Positions 1 through 8,738 of a stretch of DNA of 11,967 nucleotides are shown one piece after another. Position numbers and translations under genes: made by a program. The stretch comes from Candidatus Albibeggiatoa sp. nov. BB20 (lineage in GTDB: Bacteria; Pseudomonadota; Gammaproteobacteria; Beggiatoales; Beggiatoaceae). The notes beneath the pieces were generated by a model. That model worked only from the letters and a program-made list of their open reading frames with translations. It was not told the DNA's origin and did no database searches. Within the stretch, counting starts at the first letter, position 1. Every line of letters begins with the position of its first letter. The stretch is from assembly GCA_016744725.1 (NCBI GenBank), contig JADGDW010000042.1:16214-28180 (forward strand), in the 5' to 3' direction.

Positions 1-88
1 ATGAAAAGTGCTAGATAAATAATTTAAAGTCAGTTTAATAAATTCATATTATTTCACCAGATAATCATGGAATACGACTTATTTGATT

Positions 89-94
89 AGGAAA
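89..94 (+). promoter_or_regulatory. Ribosome binding site deciding the start of the giant hybrid kinase
   Basis: AGGAAA lies a few bases before the ATG at 98, which is good Shine-Dalgarno spacing. The frame also opens at a TTG at 83, but this site lies inside that longer version. The ATG at 98 is therefore preferred, and the encoded N-terminus (MFSIQGY) matches how this kinase family usually begins. Upstream, TATTAT at 47-52 is a possible -10 box, but it has only a poor -35 match near 24-29, so I do not call a promoter. Confidence 0.7.
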
Positions 95-97
95 ATT

Positions 98-3000
98 ATG
101 TTTTCAATACAGGGTTATACATTAACTGAAAAGCTATTTGATAGTGCACATACTCAAATTTATCGCGGGTGCAGAGATAGAGATCAGCTACCTATTATTT
201 GTAAAGCACTTAGTAATCAACAGCCAACACCACGTGACATGGCTCGTTTTCAACGAGAATATCATTTAACTAAAAGACTTGATAATACTGGCTTTATTCG
301 AGCTTATGAACTTGTGCCTTATAAAAATACTTGGGTCATGATCTTGGAGGATATTGGTGGCCAGCCTTTATCAAAACTCATGGGCTACTATCAAGCTGAT
401 ATAGAAAAATTTTTACAATTCGCTATTCGCCTGACTGAATTGCTTGGTGAACTCCATCAGCAAAATATCATGCACAAAGATATTAACCCTACTAATATTG
501 TTGTGAATCTAAATACGCAACAAATTCAGCTTATTGATTTTGAAATTGCCACCGAATTATCACGTGAAACCCAAGAAATTCGCAGCCCAGATACCTTAGA
601 AGGCAATTTATATTATATTTCGCCTGAGCAAACAGGGCGTATGAATCGTAGCATTGACTATCGTACAGACTACTACTCTCTGGGTATAACATGGTATCAA
701 ATGCTGACAGGTCGATTGCCATTTGAAGCAAAAGATGCAATGGAATGGGTTTATTGCCATATAGCTAAAATCCCCCAACCCCCTATTGAAATTAACTCAC
801 AAATTCCTTATCCTATTTCTGCCATCATTATGAAATTAATGGAAAAAACTGCAGAAAAACGCTATCAAAGCACATTTGGCCTATTAACTGATTTAAAGCG
901 AAGTTTAGACCAATTACGCATAATGGGGCGGATTGACAGTTTTAGTCTAGGGATCAAAGATGCGTCAAGCCATTTCCAGATTCCCGAAAAATTATATGGA
1001 CGTGAAATGGAAATCAAATTACTGGTTTCTAGTTTTGATCGTGTAAGCCTTGGACACAAAGAAATGATGCTGATTGCTGGATACTCTGGTATCGGCAAAT
1101 CCGCTTTAGTACATGAGGTTCACAAACCCTTTGTGAAAAAACAAGGTTATTTTATCAGTGGCAAATTTGACCAGTTTAAACGTAATATTCCTTATGATTC
1201 ATTATTTCAAGCTTTTCGTGCTCTAATTCAGCAGTTACTCACTGAAAATGAAGAACATATTCAAAATTGGAAATATAAGCTTAATCAAAAATTACACCCC
1301 AATGGACAAGTATTGATTGAGGTTGTACCTGAAATTGAGCAAATTATAGGTGAACAAGCGGCTGTACCTGAGTTATCGCCCAATGCAGCACGTAACCGTT
1401 TTAATATGGTGTTACAAAATTTTATCAGCACCTTTTCAGACTTTGATCAACCATTAGTTATATTTTTCGATGACTTACAATGGGCGGATGCAGCAACTTT
1501 ACAACTACTTGAATTATTAATGAATGATGACAAGCAAAAATCATTATTTATTATTGGTGCATATCGTGATAATGAAGTGGATGAATTTCATCCTTTAATG
1601 ATGGCTTTAAAAAATATTCGTCGGCAACAAGCCGTTGTCAATGTAATTACGCTTGCACCGCTGGCTTTATCACACGTGAGCCAGTTAATTGCTGATAGCC
1701 TAAAAACTCATACAGACAAGGTTAATCAAGTTGCACAATTATGTTGGGAAAAAACCCGAGGTAATCCCTTCTTTCTCACTCAATTGCTACACATGTTCTA
1801 CCAAAACAGAGCCATTGAATTTGATATACCCAACGGTTATTGGCGGTGGTATTTAGAAAAAATGCAACAAGCGGATATTAGTGATAATGTTGTTGATTTA
1901 ATGGTGAATAAAATTCAGCAACAATGTACAGGCAGTCAATCCGTATTAGAACTTGCGGCCTGTATTGGTAATCAGTTTGATTTAAAAACCTTATCATTGG
2001 TTTACCAGCACTCTGTCACCGATACCGCCAATGCTTTATGGCAAGCTTTACAAGAAGAATTAATATTACCACTAGGTGATATATATAAATTTGTAGATCA
2101 GAAAAAAATGACTCGGAGTGTTGAAATGATTCCCGTTTATCGCTTTATTCATGATCGCGTCCAACAAGCAGCTTACTCACTCATCGATAATGAACAAAAA
2201 GCCTCAACCCACCTACAAGTGGGGCAATTATTGTTAGAAAGCAGTTCAGAACAAGAATTAGAAGAGCGTTTATTTGAAATTGTCAACCATTTGAATTTAG
2301 CCAAAAAATTAATCAAATCTTCTGATAAACGAAAAAAACTAGCTGAATTAAACTTAAGAGCAGGGGAAACAGCAAAAAGTGCAGCAGCTTATGAACCTGC
2401 GCTGGCTTATTTGCAATGTGGATTACATTTATTAGAAATTGATAGCTGGCAACTCGACTATGAACTTAGTTTAGGGCTATATGTTCATGCCACTGAAGCT
2501 GCATTTTTAAATGGTGATTACGATCAGATGAATCAATGGGCTGAATTAGTATTGCAAAATACCAGCGATATTTTAGATCAAGTCAAAGTTTATGAAATTC
2601 AGATACAATCTTTTATGGCATTAAATCAGCCATTGGAAGCGGTGAAGTTTGCTTTATCTGTTTTAAGCAAATTAAAAGTACATTTCCCGAAAAATCCAAC
2701 ATTAGCCCATATTTTACGCGATTTTTACCGTTCTAAATTAACCTTGATGGGTAAACAAGTTGAACAATTGAGTTCCTTACCTCACACTCACGATCCGTAT
2801 GATTTAGCCATAATGCGGATTATGAATCGAATTTATTCAGCCGCGTATATTGCTGATACCCATCAAATGATTTTAACCTCAATTAAGTTAACCACATTTT
2901 CAATTCAACATGGTAACTGTCCGATTTCAGCCTTTGCGTATTCGAGCTATGGATTGATTTTGTGTGGTGTGATTGGTGATATTAGCTTAGGCCACCGTTT

Positions 3001-6000
3001 TGGTAAATTAGCATTGCAAGTATTAGATGATTTTAATGCTAATGAGTTGAAATGTCGTACTTATTTTATGGTGAATAACTTTGTATGGCATTGGGAAGCC
3101 CCTTTACGTGAAACACTTGAGCCACTATTGGAAGCTTATCAATCAGGTGTGGATACGGGAGAATTGGAATTTGCAGGCTATTCAGCATTTATGTACTGTA
3201 ATTACAGTTTTTTTGCAGGTAATCCATTAGACCTGGTCGAAAAAGAAACCATAAAATATGTCACCGCTATTGACCAAATTCAACAACAAACGCCGTTATA
3301 TTACAATCAAATCGTATTGCAAACTGTATTAAACCTCCGAGGTGCAAACCCACACCAACCTTGGATGTTAACAGGTGATGCTTATGATGAGACTGTCATG
3401 TTACCTTTGCATACTGATGTTAATGATATTACTGCATTAGCATTTTTGTATGTGCACAAAATGATGTTGTGTTATTGGTTTGAACAATATGATTTGGCTT
3501 TAGAATATGCAGAAAAAGTAGACCCTATGGGTATTGCATCCATGTTTCATAGTACTGTATTTCACTTTTATGCAGCATTATCTCGTTTGGCATTGATGGC
3601 AAGAACTGACAAGTCGACGCGAGCTAAACATTTAAAAGCACTTAAAAATAATTGCAAAAAGTTGAAAAAATGGGCTAAACATGCACCAGATAATAATGCA
3701 CATCGTTATGCCTTGATTAAAGCAGGGAAAGCTCAATTAGCAGGTAAAACCTTAAAAGCATTACAGTATTACAAACAAGCCATTGATTTAGCACAACAAC
3801 ATGGTTACAGGCAAGAAGAAGCAATTGCTTGTGAACTCTATGCGCGTTATTGGCAATCACAAGGTGATGCAAATGTTACCGCAACTTATATTAAAGAAGC
3901 CTTCTATCTTTACCAAAATTGGGGATCAAGCAGTAAGTCAGACTTGTTAAAAATCCGCTACCCCGAACTCAATTTAGGTGTTGTGACTAAAGCAATTAGC
4001 ACCACACCCAATACCACGATTAGTACAATAAGCACTGGACATGGCAGTATTTCAGATTTAGATTTAATTTCAATTATTAAAGCTTCACGTAGTTTATCTG
4101 AAGAGGTTCAGCTCGATAGTTTATTGAAAAAACTGATTAATATTGTGATAGAAAATGCAGGGGCACAACATGGAATACTGTTATTAAAGAAAGGCAATCA
4201 ATGGATTATTGAAGAACATAGTCATACACAGCAGTTTACTATTTCCACATCAAAACCACTAGAGCAGTCTGATATCCCAATTGTTCCAATATCACTGATT
4301 AAATATGTTATTCAGTCACAAAAACCTGTAATTTTGGATGATGCCCAAAAAGATGAATTGTATCGATTAGATAATTATATTCAATCTCAATACGTTAAAT
4401 CTATTTTATGTAGCCCTGTATTAAACCAAGGCAAACTCATTGCGATTATTTACTTAGAAAATAATTTAAGCACGGGTGTTTTTACCCGTAGTCGGTTGGA
4501 ATTGGTGCAATTACTATCGAGCCAATTAGCTATTTCGATTGAAAATGCACGTTTATATGCTAATTTGGAAGAGAAAGTTCAACAACGTACAGAAAAACTG
4601 GCTCAAGCTAATGATTCAATTCAAGAGTTAAACTTGCGTTTAGAAGAAGAAAATCAAAAACTGGCAGAAGCACGTGAATCAGCTTTAAAAGCCGCTGACT
4701 CTAAATCTATATTTTTAGCTAATATGAGTCATGAAATTCGCAGCCCAATGAATGCTATTGTGGGTATGGCTGATATTTTAGAAGACACTCAATTAGATGC
4801 AGAGCAAACAGAATATTTAAATACAATTCGCAGTAGTAGCAATACATTATTGACTTTAATTAATGATATTTTAGACTTTTCTAAAATTGAGGCCAAAAAG
4901 CTGAATTTAGAACAACGAGAATTTGATTTGCGTGACTGTATTGAAAATGCTTTGAATTTAATTAGTGCAAGGGCTGCCGAAAAACAAGTTAATTTACTTT
5001 ATTTTTACAATGACAACGTACCTCAATGTGTAAAAGGTGATAGCACCCGACTCCAACAGATTTTAGTAAATTTACTCAGTAATGCGGTGAAATTTACCGA
5101 AAATGGTGAAATTCAGGTACAAGTGCAAGCGAAACCTGTTGCTAATGATTTGTATCAAATTCAATTTACGGTACAAGACAGTGGAATTGGAATTCCTAAA
5201 GATAGACTTGAATCCTTATTTAAAGCATTTACCCAAGCTGACCCCTCAACTACGCGAAAATATGGTGGTACAGGGTTGGGCTTAACAATTAGCAAGCATT
5301 TAAGTGAATTAATGAGCGGCCAAATCTGGGTTGAGAGCGAAATTGACATTGGCTCAAAATTCCATTTCACAATTCAAGTACCTGCTACTGAAAGTAAGCC
5401 ATTGCAAGTGTTATACGAAACTCATGCTGATTTGCAGGGTAAAAGTCTCTTTTTGCTAAATTTAACACCGAATAATCGTTTATTTATTGAGCAGCAAATC
5501 GAACGCTGGGGTATGATTATCGCGCCTGAAATTTCCCAAGATGTAGACTTTGCAATGGTTGAGTTAAATCAAAATCAAATACCTTTAGGTAAGATTCAAT
5601 CCAAACCATTAATTGCCCTCACTCATCTATGTGGCAAACAGCACCGTAACGCGCCATTCAATGCTTGCCTCAATAAACCGATACGCCCCAAACGTTTATT
5701 AGATATTTTATTACAATTATCAGAAGTGCCACAAAATGAACTCGTTAAACCAAAAATAGAGCCAAAAGTAAATATATCCACACCCGAACACTATCAAGAT
5801 ATGCAACAAACCAATGATATTGTATTGCCAAAGAAAAGTGGTGATAAATTAGATATTTTGTTAGTAGATGACAATGCAGTCAATCGAAAAGTAGGGGCTT
5901 TACAGTTGAAGAAACTAGGTTATCAAGCTGATATGGCTGTTGATGGTTTAGAGGCGCTAAAAGCATTGCGTAATAAATACTATGATGTGGTATTGATGGA

Positions 6001-6214
6001 TATGCAAATGCCCAATATGGATGGTTTAGAAGCAACACGAGAAATTATCAAGAACTGGCCAGAAGCTCAACGACCTTGGATTATTGCTATGACAGCAAAT
6101 GCAATGAAAGAAGATAAAGAAAAATGTTTTGCAGCAGGGATGCAAGACTATATTAGCAAACCCGTACGAGGCAATGATTTGGCAACGGCTTTAAATAATG
6201 TCCCGAAAAAATAG
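98..6214 (+). CDS. Giant Ser/Thr kinase - AAA ATPase - GAF - hybrid histidine kinase with two receivers
   Basis: Multidomain cytoplasmic signalling protein of about 2038 residues; no signal peptide or membrane helix is evident. Domains in order, numbered from the ATG at 98: (1) protein-kinase-like domain, about 5-270, with Lys36, Glu54, HKD motif Asp128, Asn133, SPE motif 175-177 and Asp191; the DFG motif reads DFE (147-149) and there is no glycine-rich loop. (2) STAND/AAA_16-type ATPase, about 290-560, with Walker A GYSGIGKS at 328-335 and a Walker B-like DDLQWAD at 458-464. (3) Helical, TPR-like region, about 600-1290. (4) GAF domain, about 1335-1485. (5) Coiled coil, about 1490-1540. (6) Histidine kinase with H-box His1545 (SHEIR), N-box Asn1662, DSGIGIP from Asp1694 and GGTGLGL at 1723-1729. 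(7) Degenerate receiver, about 1795-1900, with Glu1822 at the phosphoacceptor position. (8) Intact receiver, about 1918-2035, with Asp1924, Asp1925, Asp1968, Thr1999 and Lys2021. No HPt domain follows, so phosphotransfer would need an outside partner. The domain order is known from cyanobacterial and Beggiatoa-like proteins. The input signal is unknown; the GAF domain and helical region are likely sensors. The gene stands alone on its strand. Confidence 0.95.
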   Translation: MFSIQGYTLTEKLFDSAHTQIYRGCRDRDQLPIICKALSNQQPTPRDMARFQREYHLTKRLDNTGFIRAYELVPYKNTWVMILEDIGGQPLSKLMGYYQADIEKFLQFAIRLTELLGELHQQNIMHKDINPTNIVVNLNTQQIQLIDFEIATELSRETQEIRSPDTLEGNLYYISPEQTGRMNRSIDYRTDYYSLGITWYQMLTGRLPFEAKDAMEWVYCHIAKIPQPPIEINSQIPYPISAIIMKLMEKTAEKRYQSTFGLLTDLKRSLDQLRIMGRIDSFSLGIKDASSHFQIPEKLYGREMEIKLLVSSFDRVSLGHKEMMLIAGYSGIGKSALVHEVHKPFVKKQGYFISGKFDQFKRNIPYDSLFQAFRALIQQLLTENEEHIQNWKYKLNQKLHPNGQVLIEVVPEIEQIIGEQAAVPELSPNAARNRFNMVLQNFISTFSDFDQPLVIFFDDLQWADAATLQLLELLMNDDKQKSLFIIGAYRDNEVDEFHPLMMALKNIRRQQAVVNVITLAPLALSHVSQLIADSLKTHTDKVNQVAQLCWEKTRGNPFFLTQLLHMFYQNRAIEFDIPNGYWRWYLEKMQQADISDNVVDLMVNKIQQQCTGSQSVLELAACIGNQFDLKTLSLVYQHSVTDTANALWQALQEELILPLGDIYKFVDQKKMTRSVEMIPVYRFIHDRVQQAAYSLIDNEQKASTHLQVGQLLLESSSEQELEERLFEIVNHLNLAKKLIKSSDKRKKLAELNLRAGETAKSAAAYEPALAYLQCGLHLLEIDSWQLDYELSLGLYVHATEAAFLNGDYDQMNQWAELVLQNTSDILDQVKVYEIQIQSFMALNQPLEAVKFALSVLSKLKVHFPKNPTLAHILRDFYRSKLTLMGKQVEQLSSLPHTHDPYDLAIMRIMNRIYSAAYIADTHQMILTSIKLTTFSIQHGNCPISAFAYSSYGLILCGVIGDISLGHRFGKLALQVLDDFNANELKCRTYFMVNNFVWHWEAPLRETLEPLLEAYQSGVDTGELEFAGYSAFMYCNYSFFAGNPLDLVEKETIKYVTAIDQIQQQTPLYYNQIVLQTVLNLRGANPHQPWMLTGDAYDETVMLPLHTDVNDITALAFLYVHKMMLCYWFEQYDLALEYAEKVDPMGIASMFHSTVFHFYAALSRLALMARTDKSTRAKHLKALKNNCKKLKKWAKHAPDNNAHRYALIKAGKAQLAGKTLKALQYYKQAIDLAQQHGYRQEEAIACELYARYWQSQGDANVTATYIKEAFYLYQNWGSSSKSDLLKIRYPELNLGVVTKAISTTPNTTISTISTGHGSISDLDLISIIKASRSLSEEVQLDSLLKKLINIVIENAGAQHGILLLKKGNQWIIEEHSHTQQFTISTSKPLEQSDIPIVPISLIKYVIQSQKPVILDDAQKDELYRLDNYIQSQYVKSILCSPVLNQGKLIAIIYLENNLSTGVFTRSRLELVQLLSSQLAISIENARLYANLEEKVQQRTEKLAQANDSIQELNLRLEEENQKLAEARESALKAADSKSIFLANMSHEIRSPMNAIVGMADILEDTQLDAEQTEYLNTIRSSSNTLLTLINDILDFSKIEAKKLNLEQREFDLRDCIENALNLISARAAEKQVNLLYFYNDNVPQCVKGDSTRLQQILVNLLSNAVKFTENGEIQVQVQAKPVANDLYQIQFTVQDSGIGIPKDRLESLFKAFTQADPSTTRKYGGTGLGLTISKHLSELMSGQIWVESEIDIGSKFHFTIQVPATESKPLQVLYETHADLQGKSLFLLNLTPNNRLFIEQQIERWGMIIAPEISQDVDFAMVELNQNQIPLGKIQSKPLIALTHLCGKQHRNAPFNACLNKPIRPKRLLDILLQLSEVPQNELVKPKIEPKVNISTPEHYQDMQQTNDIVLPKKSGDKLDILLVDDNAVNRKVGALQLKKLGYQADMAVDGLEALKALRNKYYDVVLMDMQMPNMDGLEATREIIKNWPEAQRPWIIAMTANAMKEDKEKCFAAGMQDYISKPVRGNDLATALNNVPKK

Positions 6215-6452
6215 CCTTCAAATCAAAATAATTTGATTATAGGAAGTTACAGTTTCACATTGATAAAGTCAATCTAGACCCTCTATTTGAGTTAGGAATA
6301 AGAATACAATAGGTGCAAACGTTGAAACTTTCCGCATACAAACGACAGCGATTACATTCAATCACTATTATTGCATTCCCACTCCTAAATTGGGTTTTAT
6401 TAAATAATGAGTCAATTTTGAATAGCTCATTTTAATTACTGGGTCTCTGGAA
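6215..6452. other. Convergent intergenic region with weak inverted repeats
   Basis: This gap separates the converging 3' ends of the hybrid kinase and the Dph6-like gene. It holds three short perfect inverted repeats. AATCAAA/TTTGATT is at 6221-6227 and 6232-6238, just after the kinase stop. AATGAG/CTCATT is at 6406-6411 and 6426-6431. AATTACT/AGTAATT is at 6434-6440 and 6455-6461, overlapping the stop of the minus-strand gene. They may help end transcription, but they are AT-rich and none has a clear downstream U tract. I see no gene here. Confidence 0.4.
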
Positions 6453-7139
6453 TTAGTAATTCAGTGATAATAAATTCAGGTCTGCAACCCAATTGTCATT
6501 TACTGTTTTGACATTGTTGGCTTTGATTGGAATTGGATTTGCGAAAATAGGCCCATCCACAACAACAGTGTGATATTCACCATTTTCTCCTGTCGGGTCT
6601 ACGCCTTGCAGTGCTTCCAGCTCTTCAATACATTGCGTATCTAAATAGCGGCCAGGATAATTTTGCCCCAATTTATCTGAAGCGGTCATAATCATGGCGA
6701 CAAATCCAGATGTCACATATTCTGCTAATACGCGTGATTTGGGCGTACCCCACAAAGGCAAGTAGGTTTGCAAGCCCGCTTGTTGGCATAAAGCCTCATT
6801 GCCACGTCGATGATTATCTAACGAAATGTCGCCAAAAATGACAATATTAATATCCATGGCTTTCAATTCTTGTAGCACATCTAACATACCTTGGTTGTAA
6901 TTTGCTTTATCCGCAGTTTTGGTCAACAAAGGAATATTTAAAGACAAGGCCTGTGCTTGCAATACATCTCGTGGAATGGGCAGAGAATAAGAATATTCAC
7001 CACTCTCATCCAACATAGTTAGTAAAAATTGGGGCTTTGCGCCTGCCCTAATTGCACGGTATAAGGCAAGACAAGCATCTCTACCACCATTCCATGCGCA
7101 CACAAAAGGTTCACCTGCTGCTGGTATTTGGTATGTCAT
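6453..7139 (-). CDS. Dph6-like ATP pyrophosphatase family protein with altered PP-loop
   Basis: Predicted cytoplasmic protein of 228 residues, a normal length for the DUF71/ATP_bind_4 (diphthine-ammonia-ligase-like) family. In archaea and eukaryotes the family adenylates and amidates diphthine on EF-2. Bacteria lack diphthamide, so bacterial members act on an unknown substrate. Family marks, numbered from the ATG at 7139, are the N-terminal nucleotide loop WNGGRDA (16-22), a central FGDI...HRR segment, the PLW motif, and a C-terminal GENGEYHT (184-191) followed by VVVDGP. The loop departs from the usual SGGKDS: both serines and the lysine are replaced (N, R and A), which may weaken or change ATP use. 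The start at 7139 is chosen because GGGGAG lies 5 bases upstream; an ATG 11 codons earlier (7172) lacks such a site. It lies 139 bases after the SPFH/lipoprotein/small-protein operon on the same strand and may be transcribed separately. The fold assignment is firm; the function is unknown. Confidence 0.85.
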   Translation of the reverse strand: MTYQIPAAGEPFVCAWNGGRDACLALYRAIRAGAKPQFLLTMLDESGEYSYSLPIPRDVLQAQALSLNIPLLTKTADKANYNQGMLDVLQELKAMDINIVIFGDISLDNHRRGNEALCQQAGLQTYLPLWGTPKSRVLAEYVTSGFVAMIMTASDKLGQNYPGRYLDTQCIEELEALQGVDPTGENGEYHTVVVDGPIFANPIPIKANNVKTVNDNWVADLNLLSLNY

Positions 7140-7144
7140 GAATG

Positions 7145-7150
7145 CTCCCC
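7145..7150 (-). promoter_or_regulatory. Ribosome binding site of the Dph6-like gene
   Basis: On the minus strand GGGGAG stands 5 bases before the ATG at 7139. It falls inside the longer reading frame that begins at 7172, so it sets the start at 7139. Confidence 0.7.
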
Positions 7151-7186
7151 TTTTACAGTGACCAATAAACAATAAACGCTAAACAA

Positions 7187-7201
7187 TTGACTACTAGTCA
7201 A
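7187..7201. promoter_or_regulatory. 15-bp palindrome, possible operator
   Basis: TTGACTA-C-TAGTCAA is a perfect inverted repeat with a single central base, about 50 bases upstream of the Dph6-like start. On the minus strand its first six bases (TTGACT) resemble a -35 hexamer, but only a weak -10 (GTTTAT) follows at suitable spacing. It could be an operator for a dimeric regulator of the Dph6-like gene. It lacks the U tract of a terminator. Function is inferred from symmetry and position only. Confidence 0.3.
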
Positions 7202-7278
7202 AATTCGTACCTCATACCCCTGTGAGCGATTAACCATCAATTAATAAACCATGGGCTATAATGAGTTTACACGCTTAC

Positions 7279-7452
7279 TTAAACTGGCGTTGTTGGCTTA
7301 GAGTCAGATGCTAAAACCAAAAGCAACCCAATTGGAGGTGTAAGCAATAAAGATGCAAAAAAATATCCCCAAAAACCCATTTTACGATTTTGTCCCAATA
7401 AGCCAATCAGAAATGCTGGGAGAATGGACATTAAAATAACATGTGCTAACAT
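7279..7452 (-). CDS. Small two-helix membrane protein, 57 residues
   Basis: A short frame starts at the ATG at 7452, preceded by GAGGTGAATC, a good Shine-Dalgarno that overlaps the TGA stop of the lipoprotein gene 8 bases upstream. The protein has two hydrophobic stretches, about residues 2-20 and 26-48, separated by a short polar, basic turn (QNRK), and a polar tail (DSKPTTPV). The second stretch has a KMGFWGY...TPPIGLLLV pattern that resembles a widespread but uncharacterised class of small bacterial membrane proteins. Two positive charges in the turn favour a hairpin with the loop in the cytoplasm. Close spacing makes it the third gene of the SPFH/lipoprotein operon, so it may act at the same membrane site. 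No function is known to me. Confidence 0.75.
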   Translation of the reverse strand: MLAHVILMSILPAFLIGLLGQNRKMGFWGYFFASLLLTPPIGLLLVLASDSKPTTPV

Positions 7453-7460
7453 GATTCACC

Positions 7461-8738
7461 TCATTCTGCAAGCATTGCAGATTTTTGTTCATTGAATTTA
7501 ATTAGCTCTAAAATGAACGGCACATTGGCACCTGGTATGAGTTCAAATTTACCATGATGCACGGTATAAAAGCTATATTGTTTACCTGTAATCTCACCAT
7601 CTTTAGTAAAAGAATGAGGGCCTGTTACGCCTAGCCAATACGGCTCCATATAACGTAATTGTGTCGCTAGCACAATCGGCACAGTAGAATCAGATTTTTC
7701 AATAACATGGGCTAATAACATAATACTATCATAGGCTTGAGCTGCCCAAGCATCAGGTTTCTTGCCATATTGCTTTTTAAAACGAGAGATAAAACCATGA
7801 GCTAAATTGAATGATTCATTAAATGGGGCGGGCACTGCAAAACCTTCTGCGGCATCTCCTGCTAACTCAATTAATTTAGGATGGTACATTAAATTAACCC
7901 CAACAAAAGGGTGTTTAATTCCCATATTACGGGCTTCTTGTAGGATTCGGCTGCCTGTATCTTCATTGGTTGCAACAAAAACCACATCAAATTCTACGCC
8001 TTTCAGATCAGACATAATGTCTTTAAAACTTTTCTTGGTTCGGAAAAATGAGCGACGATAGATAATCTTAGCATCAAGCTGCATATCTGCAATGGTCTCT
8101 GCAAAAGATTCAGCAACTTGGCTACTATATTCAGTTCGATCATACAGCACCACAATTCTTTTCTTTTCTAAACTGTAATAAATATAGCCTGCCAATTGCT
8201 TAGATTCTTGATAATTATCGGGAATAAGACGAAAAGTATACATAAAATTGTGGCGAGTCAGCTCAATATTAGTCGCACCGGGTGCTAAATATAGTACACC
8301 AAAATATTCATAAGTAATTGATGCTGCAATCGAGGTTTCAGAAATACTATGTCCAACCACGGCCACGACATCGGTATTCACCACTAATTCCTCGGCAACG
8401 GTTTTGGCTGCAAATTGTGCGTGATTACGCATTTTCTTACTAAAATCAAAAAAGCCTGCTTGTAAATAAACTGCTTCATCTTTTTCAATTAAATTGATTC
8501 TACGACCTAAAACTCCGCCTCTAGCATTTAATTCTTGGGCCGCAAATCTTGCCCCTTCAAAAAATAAGCTTTGGGAACGGCTATCCCATACCACACCAAT
8601 ATTAATGGGTGTTCTACGCTTATGGGCTTTATCTGCTTTTTCTTCGCGCTCAAATTTAAATTTATACGCAGGTCTTTCGCAGCCTGTTAGATTAATCAGA
8701 ACCGCAGCAATGCAAATTACATATAAAAAACGCATCAT
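7461..8738 (-). CDS. Branched-chain-amino-acid-type periplasmic binding lipoprotein (Peripla_BP_6)
   Basis: 425-residue secreted lipoprotein. Residues 1-19 form a signal peptide with lipobox LTGC, so Cys20 would be lipidated. A charged linker (about 21-41) follows, then a full type I periplasmic binding fold, about 42-385. It shows LivJ-family signatures: FFEGARFAAQELNARGGVLG near the start, VVGHSISETSIAAS at the ligand-cleft loop, and YLAPGATN. The ligand cannot be read from sequence; the family binds amino acids, amides, urea and other small molecules. The gene starts at an ATG overlapping the SPFH stop by 4 bases (ATGA), with AGGTG about 10 bases upstream. A second ATG directly follows and could also serve. 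No livHMGF-type permease or ATPase genes are next to it. It may therefore serve a distant transporter or act as a sensor subunit with its SPFH and small-membrane-protein neighbours. Confidence 0.9.
   Translation of the reverse strand: MMRFLYVICIAAVLINLTGCERPAYKFKFEREEKADKAHKRRTPINIGVVWDSRSQSLFFEGARFAAQELNARGGVLGRRINLIEKDEAVYLQAGFFDFSKKMRNHAQFAAKTVAEELVVNTDVVAVVGHSISETSIAASITYEYFGVLYLAPGATNIELTRHNFMYTFRLIPDNYQESKQLAGYIYYSLEKKRIVVLYDRTEYSSQVAESFAETIADMQLDAKIIYRRSFFRTKKSFKDIMSDLKGVEFDVVFVATNEDTGSRILQEARNMGIKHPFVGVNLMYHPKLIELAGDAAEGFAVPAPFNESFNLAHGFISRFKKQYGKKPDAWAAQAYDSIMLLAHVIEKSDSTVPIVLATQLRYMEPYWLGVTGPHSFTKDGEITGKQYSFYTVHHGKFELIPGANVPFILELIKFNEQKSAMLAE

Noticed and set aside
531..1098. Minus-strand open frames opposite the kinase domain
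   Set aside because: They are shadows of the strongly conserved kinase reading frame on the other strand.
6378..6400. CCCA/TGGG hairpin followed by TTTTATT as the terminator of the hybrid kinase gene
   Set aside because: The stem has only 4 bp and lies more than 160 bases after the stop codon.
7257..7262. TATAAT on the plus strand as a promoter
   Set aside because: No plus-strand gene follows and the match lies at the 3' end of a minus-strand operon; it is a chance hit in AT-rich DNA.
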